Shown here piece by piece: positions 24,151-36,853 of a stretch of DNA of 64,000 bases. Location of the stretch: assembly GCA_019510435.1 (NCBI GenBank), contig JAEKKJ010000009.1, positions 124,001 to 188,000 on the forward strand, in the 5' to 3' direction. The stretch is from Caulobacterales bacterium (GTDB taxonomy: Bacteria > Pseudomonadota > Alphaproteobacteria > Caulobacterales > Caulobacteraceae). The first letter of the stretch is position 1. Every line of letters starts with the position of its first letter. The notes under the pieces were generated by a model that ran no database searches, was not told the DNA's origin, and saw only the letters and a list, made by a program, of their open reading frames with translations. The translations under genes and the position numbers were made by a program.

Positions 24151-24193
24151 TGATGAATCTCCAGCATAGGCCCATGCGGATCATAGCGGCTAA

Positions 24194-25243
<1,050 letters not shown>

Positions 25244-25255
25244 CGCGGCTCGGAT

Positions 25256-27922
<2,667 letters not shown>

Positions 27923-28068
27923 CTAAATCTCGGTCTTGGAAGGGACACGCGCGGCCCCTGGATGTGGGGCCGCGTCGATTTACGCGAAACCGGGCGATTA
28001 GCAAAAGCGGGCTGGGTAAGGCGAGGGGCGAGCCTGGAGGCGCCGCGCTGCGGCGGCTCGGAAAGATT

Positions 28069-28172
28069 GTCCACGAACCACACGAACCACACGAACCACA
28101 CGAACATGGCCTCGCCTGACCCGCTCCGAGTCTGACGGGCGCCCGTTGGCGTGGTTCGTGTGGTTCGTGGAC
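28069..28172. repeat. Long intergenic palindrome with CCACACGAA units (member 2)
   Basis: A perfect 22-bp inverted repeat (arms 28069-28090 and 28151-28172) is built of CCACGAA/CCACACGAA units, and the left side continues with two further 9-bp units. It lies between recA and alaS. The long stem could form in the recA-alaS transcript or as a DNA cruciform. Its core (CACGAA) is shared with the element at 42448. Confidence 0.9.
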
Positions 28173-28243
28173 AAAAGACAGCGCCTGCGGCGCTCAGGGC
28201 GAACGGCCGAGGACATGCGAACGGCCGAGGACACAGACGCCGC

Positions 28244-28280
28244 GGCCCTGCCTCCCCCGCGATGCAGGGGAGGCAGGGCC
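28244..28280 (-). terminator. Strong hairpin after recA (terminator-like, no T-run)
   Basis: A perfect 14-bp inverted repeat (GGCCCTGCCTCCCC / GGGGAGGCAGGGCC) with a 9-base loop begins 19 bp past the recA stop codon. It lacks a following T-run on the minus strand, so it may stop transcription with help, or stabilise the recA mRNA end while letting some transcripts reach alaS. Confidence 0.7.
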
Positions 28281-28298
28281 GGCTTACCTTTGGAGCAG

Positions 28299-29378
<1,080 letters not shown>

Positions 29379-29460
29379 TCAACGAGCCCTTCTATCCCAC
29401 GATTCCGCCGACCGAACCGGCCAACCGCCGCAGGACTCATTCGTACTTCGTTTGTTCTAG

Positions 29461-29475
29461 GTTCGCAAGATGTTC
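29461..29475. promoter_or_regulatory. LexA (SOS) operator of recA
   Basis: The sequence GTTC-GCAAGAT-GTTC matches the direct-repeat GTTC-N7-GTTC operator known for LexA of Caulobacter and other alphaproteobacteria. It lies 83 bp upstream of the recA start, where it would block the promoter. A further GTTC occurs three bases outside it. Confidence 0.85.
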
Positions 29476-29537
29476 TCATCGACTATTGCAAAGGCTGTAA
29501 CCGCCCGCCTCAGCCCACGATGGAGTCCACCACCCCG

Positions 29538-29984
29538 CTAGCCTCCACGGCGCGCGGCGGGGCGGTAGTCCCCGTACAGCGCGGCGGCCGCAGCGTCGCC
29601 CAGCAACCCCTCCTCCACCGGCACGCCCGCGGCGCGCAGGCGCCGGGCGCCCTCCCCGGCCGCATAGGCCGAGGCGTCCGCCGCCGCCACCACCACCCGC
29701 GCGACGCCGGCCGCGACCAGGCGCTCGCTGCACGAGGCCGCGCCGGTGCTGCGGTGGGCGCAGGGCTCGAGGGTGACATAGGCGGTGGCGCCGCGAGCGG
29801 CGGAACCGGCGGCGGCCAGGGCGACCTCCTCGCCGTGCGGGCGGCCGCCGTCGCCGGTGGCGCCCTCGCCCACCACGACGCCGTCCTTCACCAGGACGCA
29901 GCCGACCGCCGGGTTCTCGGCCGTGCGGCCGAGCTGGGCCTGGGCCAGGGCGATGGCGCGGCGCATGAAGGGCTCGTCGGGCAT
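29538..29984 (-). CDS. Stand-alone RibD-type pyrimidine deaminase domain
   Basis: The 148-residue protein equals the N-terminal deaminase half of RibD: M-R-R-A-I-A-L-A-Q-A-Q-L-G-R-T-A-E-N-P-A-V-G-C-V, the zinc His and catalytic Glu in H-G-E-E-V-A, and the two zinc Cys in E-P-C-A-H ... C. RibD deaminates the pyrimidine intermediate in riboflavin synthesis, but here the reductase half is missing and no other rib gene is near. It may work with a separate reductase or be a different cytidine-type deaminase. Confidence 0.78.
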   Translation of the reverse strand: MPDEPFMRRAIALAQAQLGRTAENPAVGCVLVKDGVVVGEGATGDGGRPHGEEVALAAAGSAARGATAYVTLEPCAHRSTGAASCSERLVAAGVARVVVAAADASAYAAGEGARRLRAAGVPVEEGLLGDAAAAALYGDYRPAARRGG

Positions 29985-30121
29985 GGGGCGAACATGGCGC
30001 AGGCGGCGCGGCGCGCAAGGGCGAGCGAACTCCGCCTTTCCCGATAGGTATTATTTCCGCTGCCGGGCCGCACAGAACTTCTGGCGGCGCGCCCTCGGCG
30101 CGGCGTGCTTATCTGCCCGCC

Positions 30122-30544
30122 GTGAACGCCCTCGCCCTTCGCCAACCGGACTCGCACGGCCGCTCCCTGGCCAAGGCGGTGACGTGGCGCGCCGTGGGCA
30201 CGCTGGACACCTTCCTGTGGGGCTGGCTGGTCACCGGCCACCCGCTGACGGCGGGGGCGATCGCCTCGCTGGAGACCGTCACCAAGATCTTCCTGTTCTA
30301 CCTGCACGAGCGGGGCTGGCGGCTGATGCCGTGGGCGCCGCAGGCGCGGGTGCGCTCGCTGGCCAAGGCGGTGAGCTGGCGCGTGTTCGGAAGCCTCGAC
30401 ACCATGACCCTGAGCCTGATCGTCACTGGCAGCCCCACCTATGCGGTCTCGATCGCCTCGGGCGAGGCCGTGACGAAGATCGCGCTCTACTACCTGCACG
30501 AACGGGCATGGCGGCGGGTGGCCTGGGGCCGCCTCGAAGGCTAG
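30122..30544 (+). CDS. DUF2061 membrane protein, internally duplicated
   Basis: The start is a GTG at 30122. The 140-residue protein consists of two copies of the DUF2061 unit: S-L-A-K-A-V-T-W-R-A-V-G-T-L-D-T and S-L-A-K-A-V-S-W-R-V-F-G-S-L-D-T, each followed by hydrophobic helices and F-Y-L-H-E-R / Y-Y-L-H-E-R. The unit usually occurs once or twice as a small membrane protein of unknown function. Four transmembrane helices are likely. Confidence 0.82.
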   Translation: MNALALRQPDSHGRSLAKAVTWRAVGTLDTFLWGWLVTGHPLTAGAIASLETVTKIFLFYLHERGWRLMPWAPQARVRSLAKAVSWRVFGSLDTMTLSLIVTGSPTYAVSIASGEAVTKIALYYLHERAWRRVAWGRLEG

Positions 30545-30792
30545 CGCTGGCGGCCCGCGCGCCAGAACACCGCCACGCCGATCAGCACCAGGCAGAGGCC
30601 GACCGCCGAGATCAGGGGCGCGAACGCCAGGCCCAGGCGGAAGGCCAGGGTCTCGGCGGCGTGCGAACGTCCGTAGTTGGCGGCGAACACAGTGGCGATG
30701 CAGCCGAGGCCGGTGAGCGCCAGGGCCGCGCCGAGCACCCGCGACACCAGGCCGCCGCCCTGGGCGAAGAGGGGGGTAGGAATGTCGTCCAT
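30541..30792 (-). CDS. Small membrane protein, 83 aa, unknown
   Basis: The protein has two hydrophobic helices (about residues 16-38 and 52-76) joined by a short loop with Tyr, Gly, Arg and Ser, and a basic C-terminus. I do not recognise a family. Its stop region overlaps the end of the convergent DUF2061 gene by 4 bp. Confidence 0.55.
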   Translation of the reverse strand: MDDIPTPLFAQGGGLVSRVLGAALALTGLGCIATVFAANYGRSHAAETLAFRLGLAFAPLISAVGLCLVLIGVAVFWRAGRQR

Positions 30793-30967
30793 CTCCTTGA
30801 AAACCTAGCAGGAGCCAAGCGCTTCGCCTTGAGCGAGGTCAAGCGCTGCGGGATCCCAGGGCGCTGCGGTGTGGTTAGCAAAAGGTAACCGCAGAAGCCT
30901 AATTTTTCCTGACATTACAGCATCTTAATCGGCATGCGCAACCCTGGCGGCAGCGAGGGAAGACCGC

Positions 30968-31252
30968 ATGCCGCGACCGAAGTCGCCATCGTTCATCAGG
31001 GGTTTTGGGATCGTGGCGGCCGCCGCCACGGCCGCCCTGGCCTGCGCGGCGGCGGCGAGCGCTGAGCCGGCGCCGAGCGCCACGGCCACGGCCCGCGCCA
31101 GCATCGTCGATGCGGCCGAGCTGAAGGGCGTCGCCCAGGTGGCGCCGACGCGCCCCGGCCTGGCCCAGCCACGGCTGCAGGTGACCATCCGGTCTGAGCC
31201 GATCCCGGGCGATGCAGCCGCACGGCGCGAGCTGATCGTGGTGTTCGACTGA
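30968..31252 (+). CDS. Small exported protein upstream of a putative metalloprotease, 94 aa
   Basis: The protein starts M-P-R-P-K-S-P-S-F-I-R-G with a signal peptide (Ala-rich hydrophobic core ending A-S-A). The mature part is about 60 residues and ends in a beta-like R-R-E-L-I-V-V-F-D. No family is recognised. Its stop overlaps the start of the HExxH protein gene (ATGA), so the two are coupled and probably act together, for example as a propeptide, inhibitor or chaperone partner; that role is speculative. Confidence 0.6.
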   Translation: MPRPKSPSFIRGFGIVAAAATAALACAAAASAEPAPSATATARASIVDAAELKGVAQVAPTRPGLAQPRLQVTIRSEPIPGDAAARRELIVVFD

Positions 31253-32322
31253 TGCGCCGGCTGCGGACCTGGGCGGGACGGATCCTGCTGGGCGCGGCCC
31301 TGGCCGCCGGCGCGCTGGCCGGCGCCGCCGCCGCGTTTCCGCTTGGACCCTACCTGGCGCCGACCCCTCGGCCACTGAATGGACCGGTGTTCTGGAGTGT
31401 CGCGCAGGTCTGGGGCGGCGCCGGCGGCGGCCGGGCGCCGTGCCTCAGTGCGCGCGACGAGTCGCTGGGCCTGCGCCTGGCGCCCTATCTGGACGGCGGT
31501 GGCGCCTCGGCCGAGCTGGCCGGGTTCCAGCTGGAGGACCAGCCCCCCGCCGCCATCGAGGCCTTCGCCGCGGTCACCGCGGACCTGCGCCGCCGCATCA
31601 AGGCCGGCAAGGCCGCGCCCATCGATTCACCGTGCCACGACGTGCCCTGCGCCATGAGCGCCCTCTTCGGGCCGGACGTGGCCCCGCGCCTCCTGCTGCT
31701 GGCCATGGCCTACCGCTTCGACGCCTCGGACCTCGGGGCCCGCGCCGACCGGCCGTGGACCGCCGAGGAGCTGGACGACATGCTGGCGGCCTTCGCCGAC
31801 CTGCCCGACGAGTGGTTCCCGCTGGACCTCAAGGACTTCCGCCTGCTGCTCTATCGCGACGCCGAGGCCCAGGCGCGGATCGGCGCGGCGCCCGACGGCG
31901 CGGCCGAGCTGGTGGCGATCGCCGGCGACGGTTTCCCGGGCATATTGGTGGCTGGCGGCTGGCGGCGGCTGTCGTCCCTGGAGCGCCGCGCGACCCTGGT
32001 CCATGAGATCGCCCACGAATACGCCCGCACCCACCACTGGCGCGGGGCCTGGTCGCGGGCCATGCGGGAGGACCGAGAGACGGCGCGGATCGCCAACACC
32101 CTGGCCGCGGTCTCGGTCTACGCCGAGGAGAGCCCGGACGAGGACTTCGCCGAGAGCGTCGCGGCCTATCGCTACATGGCCGACTTCCTGGAGGCCCGGG
32201 CCCCGGCCCGCTACGCCTTCCTGCGCGACCGGGTGTTCCACGGCCTGGAGTACCGGTCCGAGGCCGCCTGCGGCCTGCGCTTCCCCGACGGGCCCGTGAC
32301 CGTGGTCGCCGACGGCCGCTGA
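31252..32322 (+). CDS. Putative exported HExxH zinc metalloprotease
   Basis: The 356-residue protein starts with a signal peptide (R-R-L-R-T-W-A-G-R-I-L-L-G-A-A-L). Its central T-L-V-H-E-I-A-H-E-Y is a HExxH zinc site, and a downstream E-D-F-A-E-S-V-A-A-Y could give the third, glutamate ligand about 50 residues later, as in gluzincin-like peptidases. Several Cys in the N-terminal half (S-P-C-H-D-V-P-C) may form disulfides. I do not recognise a named family. It is coupled to the small exported protein before it. Confidence 0.65.
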   Translation: MRRLRTWAGRILLGAALAAGALAGAAAAFPLGPYLAPTPRPLNGPVFWSVAQVWGGAGGGRAPCLSARDESLGLRLAPYLDGGGASAELAGFQLEDQPPAAIEAFAAVTADLRRRIKAGKAAPIDSPCHDVPCAMSALFGPDVAPRLLLLAMAYRFDASDLGARADRPWTAEELDDMLAAFADLPDEWFPLDLKDFRLLLYRDAEAQARIGAAPDGAAELVAIAGDGFPGILVAGGWRRLSSLERRATLVHEIAHEYARTHHWRGAWSRAMREDRETARIANTLAAVSVYAEESPDEDFAESVAAYRYMADFLEARAPARYAFLRDRVFHGLEYRSEAACGLRFPDGPVTVVADGR

Positions 32323-32473
32323 GGCGCGCCGCGTCAAATCGCGGTCTCGCCCTGCATTTCAAAACTGTCGCATGGTTGACCGCCGCCCGCTATTGAGGCG
32401 CTGGGGCGCCCGTGGCGTCTAGGAGTCGGGGGCGGGTGCAGATGTGCCCGTTTGGGGGCGGGTCGGGGATCGA

Positions 32474-33172
32474 ATGCGTATCATCTGTGATTTCGACGGC
32501 ACGATTTCGCGCCGCGATACGACCGACCTGGTTCTGGAAACGCTGGCCGGGCCTGGCTGGACCGAACTGGAAGACCAGTGGCTGGCCGCCAAGATCACCG
32601 CCGCCGAATGCATGCGCGGCCAGGTGGCCCTGATCGGCGGCGACCGCGCCGCGCTGGACGCCGTGCTGGACAGCGTCGAGCTGGATGCCGGCTTCCTGGA
32701 TTTCGTGGCCTGGTGCGAGGCCCGCGACCTGCCCGTCAGCATCGTCAGCGACGGCGTCGACTATTTCATCGGCCGCATCCTGGCCCGACACGGGCTGGAG
32801 CGCCTGCCGGTGATCTCCAACGAACTGGTCGGCGAGCCCGGCGCCTGGGCGCTGGAGCAGCCGTGGGCCGAGGCCGGCTGCGCGGCGGGCTCGGGCGTCT
32901 GCAAGTGCGCCGCCACCGGCCTGCGCGGCCGCACCCCGCCACCCAAGGCGACCACGGTCTATGTGGGCGACGGGCGCTCGGACTTCTGCATCGCCGGCCG
33001 CGCCGACATCCTGTTCGCCAAGGACAAGCTGGCGGACTACGCGTCCGCCCGCGCCCAGCCCTACCACCCCTTCGAGACCTTCCACGAGGTGACGGCGACC
33101 CTGGCCGCCCTCATGGGCGAGACCGCCGCGGAGGCCGCCCTGGCCGCCGCCCGCGCGGCCGCCGCCCGCTAG
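32474..33172 (+). CDS. HAD-family phosphatase, MtnX-like
   Basis: From the ATG at 32474 the protein is 232 residues. HAD motifs are I-I-C-D-F-D-G-T-I-S (motif I, Asp nucleophile), I-V-S-D-G (motif II) and Y-V-G-D-G-R-S-D-F-C (motif IV). The cap pattern is that of the MtnX/phosphoserine phosphatase-like group. It is 25 bp upstream of the class III aminotransferase and is probably the first gene of the long biosynthesis/export operon, removing a phosphate from an intermediate. The substrate is unknown; classical methionine salvage genes are not present. Confidence 0.82.
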   Translation: MRIICDFDGTISRRDTTDLVLETLAGPGWTELEDQWLAAKITAAECMRGQVALIGGDRAALDAVLDSVELDAGFLDFVAWCEARDLPVSIVSDGVDYFIGRILARHGLERLPVISNELVGEPGAWALEQPWAEAGCAAGSGVCKCAATGLRGRTPPPKATTVYVGDGRSDFCIAGRADILFAKDKLADYASARAQPYHPFETFHEVTATLAALMGETAAEAALAAARAAAAR

Positions 33173-33197
33173 TCCGCTTCAGGAGCCTGTAGCCTAG

Positions 33198-34589
33198 ATG
33201 TACGACGCCCCCGCCGCCGCCAGCGAAGCCGAGCTTCGGGCCCTCGAAGCCGAGTACTGCTCCTGGGGCGACACCGTCCACTACCTGGACCACCCCAAGT
33301 TCTTCGAGACCTGCGAAGGCTCCTACATGTTCGACGCCGAGGGCCGCCGGTTCCTCGACCTGCAGATGTGGTACTCGGCGGTCAACTTCGGCTACCGCAA
33401 CCCGCGCCTGAACGAGGCCGCCCACCGCCAGCTGGACCGCCTGCCGCAGGTCGCCTCCCAGTACCTGCACCGCGAGAAGGTGGAGCTGGCCGCCCTGATC
33501 GCCCGCGACGCCCAGGCCAAGTTCGGCCACAAGGGGCGCGTGCACTTCAACGTCGGCGGCGCCCAGGCGGTCGAGGACTCGCTGAAGCTGGTGCGCAACG
33601 CCACCGGCGGCAAGCAGCTGATGTTCGCATTCGAGGGCGGCTACCACGGCCGCACCCTGGGCGCCTCGGCGATCACCTCGTCCTACCGCTATCGCCGCCG
33701 CTACGGCCACTTCGGCGACCGCGCCCAGTTCATCGAGTTCCCGTACCACTTCCGCGGCCCCAAGGGCATGAGCAAGGAAGAGTACGGCGACTACTGCCTG
33801 GCCAAGTTCGCCCGGCTGTTCGAGACCGAATACAACGGCGTGCTCGACACCAAGACCGGCCAGGCGGAATACGCCGCGTTCTACATCGAGCCGATCCAGG
33901 GCACGGGCGGCTACGTGATTCCGCCGCCGAACTTCTTCACCGGCCTCAAGAAGATCCTCGACAAGTACGGCATCCTGCTGGTCGTCGACGAGATCCAGAT
34001 GGGCATGTACCGGACGGGCAAGCTCTGGTCGATCGAGCACTTCGGCGTCAGCCCGGACGTGCTGGTGTTCGGCAAGGCCCTGACCAACGGGCTGAACCCG
34101 CTCTCCGGCCTCTGGGCCCGCGAGGACCTGATCAACCCCACGGTCTTCCCGCCGGGCTCGACCCACTCGACCTTCAACGCCAACCCCATGGGTACGGCGA
34201 TCGCGCTCGAGACACTGAAGATGTGCGCCGAGGCCGACTACGAGGCCATGGTCGCTGACAAGGGCGCCTACTTCCTCGCCGGCCTGAAGGAACTGCAGAA
34301 GCGCTGGCCGCAGATCGGCGACGTGGACGGGCTGGGCCTGGCCCTGCGCTGCGAGATCTGCCAGGACGACGGCTTCACGCCCAACAAGCCCCTGCTGGAC
34401 CGCATGGAAGCGGAAGCCATGAAGGGCGACCTGCAGGTGGACGGCCAGACCCTGGGCCTGATCCTGGACGTGGGCGGCTACTACAAGAACGTCATCACGC
34501 TGGCGCCGTCGCTGGAGATCACCAAGGACGAGATCGACCTGGCGCTGAAGCTGCTGGACGCGCTCCTTCGGCGCTGCGTGGCGGCCTAG
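33198..34589 (+). CDS. Class III PLP-dependent aminotransferase
   Basis: The 463-residue protein has the class III pattern: G-G-A-Q-A-V-E-D-S-L-K-L near residue 118, F-E-G-G-Y-H-G-R-T-L-G-A-S, V-V-D-E-I-Q-M-G-M-Y-R-T-G-K (the Asp that holds the pyridine N) and F-G-K-A-L-T-N-G (the PLP-binding Lys). Members move amino groups to aldehydes or ketones of omega-amino acids and diamines. Within the operon it should create an amine on a precursor. The substrate is not predictable. Confidence 0.9.
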   Translation: MYDAPAAASEAELRALEAEYCSWGDTVHYLDHPKFFETCEGSYMFDAEGRRFLDLQMWYSAVNFGYRNPRLNEAAHRQLDRLPQVASQYLHREKVELAALIARDAQAKFGHKGRVHFNVGGAQAVEDSLKLVRNATGGKQLMFAFEGGYHGRTLGASAITSSYRYRRRYGHFGDRAQFIEFPYHFRGPKGMSKEEYGDYCLAKFARLFETEYNGVLDTKTGQAEYAAFYIEPIQGTGGYVIPPPNFFTGLKKILDKYGILLVVDEIQMGMYRTGKLWSIEHFGVSPDVLVFGKALTNGLNPLSGLWAREDLINPTVFPPGSTHSTFNANPMGTAIALETLKMCAEADYEAMVADKGAYFLAGLKELQKRWPQIGDVDGLGLALRCEICQDDGFTPNKPLLDRMEAEAMKGDLQVDGQTLGLILDVGGYYKNVITLAPSLEITKDEIDLALKLLDALLRRCVAA

Positions 34590-34597
34590 GCGAAGCG

Positions 34598-35518
34598 GTG
34601 AACGTGGCCCTCCTGCACCTCGACGAAGCGCTGACGGTCCAGGACCGCCTGCGCCGCGTGGTGCGCGAGGGCGGTGGGCGCACCGTGGAGTGCCGCGACC
34701 TCGGGCCCGCCCTGCGACTCTGGAGCCGGCCGCCCGCCCTGGCGCAACTGCGCCACCGGCTGGCGATGGCGCTCCCCGGGGGGCTGGGCCCGCTGCTGGT
34801 GTTCTGCGGCTCGGGCGACTTCCACCACGTGACGCCCCTCCTGCTGGAGCGCGCCATCGAGGCGGCGGGCCGGCCGCAGGTCACCGTGGTGCACTTCGAC
34901 AACCACCCCGACTGGGTGAAGTTCTCACCGGGCGCCCATTGCGGCTCCTGGGTAGGCCACGCGGCGCGCCTGCCCGAGGTGGCCAAGGTGATCACCGTCG
35001 GGGTCTGCAGCGACGACATCGACCGTCCGCGCTCGCGCGGCGCGGACCTCTCCGTGGTCGACGCCGACAAGGTGGAGCTCTACCCCTACCGCGCGCCCGC
35101 CGGCGCGGCGACCTTCTCGGTCTGCGGGCGGGCCTGGCCCAGCATCGAGTCGCTGGGCGAGCCGGCGTTCGCCAACCTCCTGGCCTCGCGGATCCAGACC
35201 GACGCCGTCTACATCACCATCGACAAAGACGTCCTGCGCGCCGAGGACGCCGGCACGAACTGGGACCAGGGCCAGACCAGCTTCGCGTTCCTCAAGGCCC
35301 TGATCGCGCGCGTCTGCGCCGGCCGGCGGGTGATCGGCGCCGACGTGGTGGGCGACTGGTCGAAGGCGGCCTACGGCGGCGGGCTCGTCGCCTGGGCGCT
35401 GAAGTCCGGCGAGGCCCTGCTGGACCAGCCGTGGCGGGCGCCGCCGCTGGCCCTGCGCGCGGCCAACGAGGACGCCAACCTCGAGCTGCTCACCCTGATC
35501 ACGGGGGCCGCCGCATGA
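34598..35518 (+). CDS. Arginase/ureohydrolase-fold protein
   Basis: The start is a GTG at 34598. The 306-residue protein has the ureohydrolase metal motifs: V-V-H-F-D-N-H-P-D-W (the equivalent of D-A-H-x-D) and I-T-I-D-K-D-V-L (the equivalent of S-x-D-x-D). The usual S-F-D-I-D is changed and the N-terminal part is atypical, so it may hydrolyse a guanidino or amidino compound other than arginine, or an N-acyl amine. It overlaps the next gene by 4 bp. Confidence 0.72.
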   Translation: MNVALLHLDEALTVQDRLRRVVREGGGRTVECRDLGPALRLWSRPPALAQLRHRLAMALPGGLGPLLVFCGSGDFHHVTPLLLERAIEAAGRPQVTVVHFDNHPDWVKFSPGAHCGSWVGHAARLPEVAKVITVGVCSDDIDRPRSRGADLSVVDADKVELYPYRAPAGAATFSVCGRAWPSIESLGEPAFANLLASRIQTDAVYITIDKDVLRAEDAGTNWDQGQTSFAFLKALIARVCAGRRVIGADVVGDWSKAAYGGGLVAWALKSGEALLDQPWRAPPLALRAANEDANLELLTLITGAAA

Positions 35519-35898
35519 GCAGCCCGCAGACCCTGACCGCCTGGACCGTCGGCCTGATCCTCTTCTGCGTGCTGGCCGAGGTGGGCACCCAGCTCAACTT
35601 CAAGGCCGCCGCCGACGGCGCGCGGCCCGAGCGTCCGGTGGCCTCGCTGCTGTCGCAGCCCATCCTGTGGATCGGCATCCTGCTCTGGGCCATCGAGGCC
35701 GTGGCCTGGCTGCTGGTCCTGGAGCATGCGCGGCTGGCGGTGGCGTTCCCGATCATGACCCTGACCTACGCGGCCACGCCGCTCGCCGCCGGCCTGGTGC
35801 TGGGCGAGGAGCTCACCCGCGGCCAGAAGATCGGCGCGGCGATGATCGCCCTCGGGGTGATGGTCGTGGCCCTGTCGGATTTCCGGGGCGCAGCATGA
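35515..35898 (+). CDS. Small EmrE/ArnE-like four-helix membrane protein
   Basis: The 127-residue protein has four hydrophobic helices and the SMR/DMT-like pattern A-W-L-L-V-L-E-H-A-R-L-A-V-A-F-P-I, then L-G-E-E-L-T-R-G-Q-K-I-G-A-A-M-I-A-L-G-V. Such proteins export cationic compounds or, as ArnE/ArnF, help flip lipid-linked amino sugars. A second similar protein is encoded in the same operon (37955-38383), as in the ArnE/ArnF pair. It is coupled by ATGA overlaps on both sides. Confidence 0.78.
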   Translation: MSSPQTLTAWTVGLILFCVLAEVGTQLNFKAAADGARPERPVASLLSQPILWIGILLWAIEAVAWLLVLEHARLAVAFPIMTLTYAATPLAAGLVLGEELTRGQKIGAAMIALGVMVVALSDFRGAA

Positions 35899-36008
35899 CC
35901 GCGGTTCGCGGCGGCGGCCCGCAGAGCATCGAAACCGCCCACCCCGTGGGCTTCCTCGCCTTGGCCAGCCACGGCCACGCGGGGCGCAGCCCGGAGGCGC
36001 AGGCTTGA
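35895..36008 (+). CDS. Small coupled ORF, 37 aa
   Basis: The ATG overlaps the stop of the SMR-like gene (ATGA) and the frame ends at a TGA overlapping the TTG codon at 36005. The peptide is Gly/His/Ala-rich with no transmembrane helix. It fills a 106-bp gap in an otherwise overlapping operon, so it may be a real small protein, a translation relay or a remnant. Confidence 0.35.
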   Translation: MTAVRGGGPQSIETAHPVGFLALASHGHAGRSPEAQA

Positions 36009-36019
36009 GGAACTTGGGC

Positions 36020-36853
36020 GTGAAGGACTTGAGTTTCAGCGTCCGCGGCGACGGCCGCAAAGGCGTCCTGCTCATCCACGGCATGACCGGGGCGCCGGCC
36101 GAGATGCGCCCGGTGGCGCGGCGGCTGCACCGCGCGGGGTTCGCCATCTCGGCGCCGATGCTGGCCGGCCACGGCGCGGACCGCGGCACGCTGCTGAAAA
36201 CCGGCTGGCGCGACTGGCTGGCCTCGGCGCGCGCGGCCTACCTGAAGCTCGCCGCCGAGGTGGACGAGGTCTATGTGGCCGGCATCTGCGCGGGCGGAGC
36301 CCTGGGCCTGGCGCTCTGCGCCGAGTTCCCGCAGATCAAGGGCGCCGCCGTCTATTCGATGACCTTCGAGTACGACGGCTGGAACATGCCCAAGTTCAGC
36401 GCCGCCGCGCCGCTGATCCAGCTGGTGGCCAACCTGCCGCTGGTGCGCCGGATCAGCTTCGAGGAGCCCTATCCCTACGGCCTGAAGGACCTGAAGCTGC
36501 GCGAGCTGGCCTCGCGGGCGCCGGAGACCCTGATCCCCGGCTCGGTCGACCGCATGCCGATGGGCTCGCTCTACCAGCTCTACCGCCTGGGCCGGCACAT
36601 CGAGCGGATCGGGCCCGGGATCGCCACGCCCACCCTGATCGTCCACGCCCGCGAGGACGACATGAGCGACCTGCGCAACGCCGAGCGGCTGCGCGCGGCC
36701 CTGGGCGGGCCCACCGACCTGATGGTGCTGGAGGACAGCTACCACATGGTCCACGTGGACCGGGAGCATGTGCAGGTGGGCGACCGCACGGCGGCGTTCT
36801 TCGGCGCCGAGGCCACCATGCCGGTCCCCGCACGCGAGACGGTCGATGCCTGA
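36020..36853 (+). CDS. Alpha/beta hydrolase with cysteine in the nucleophile elbow
   Basis: I place the start at a GTG at 36020 because GAGG lies nine bases upstream; a TTG at 36005 is possible. The protein has the oxyanion region G-V-L-L-I-H-G-M-T-G-A-P and the nucleophile elbow V-A-G-I-C-A-G-G, in which Cys replaces the usual Ser. A late Asp (A-R-E-D-D-M) and His (S-Y-H-M-V-H) complete a triad. Cys is also used in dienelactone hydrolase and some acyltransferases, so an acyl-transfer role fits the operon. It overlaps the FemAB-like gene by 8 bp. Confidence 0.8.
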   Translation: MKDLSFSVRGDGRKGVLLIHGMTGAPAEMRPVARRLHRAGFAISAPMLAGHGADRGTLLKTGWRDWLASARAAYLKLAAEVDEVYVAGICAGGALGLALCAEFPQIKGAAVYSMTFEYDGWNMPKFSAAAPLIQLVANLPLVRRISFEEPYPYGLKDLKLRELASRAPETLIPGSVDRMPMGSLYQLYRLGRHIERIGPGIATPTLIVHAREDDMSDLRNAERLRAALGGPTDLMVLEDSYHMVHVDREHVQVGDRTAAFFGAEATMPVPARETVDA

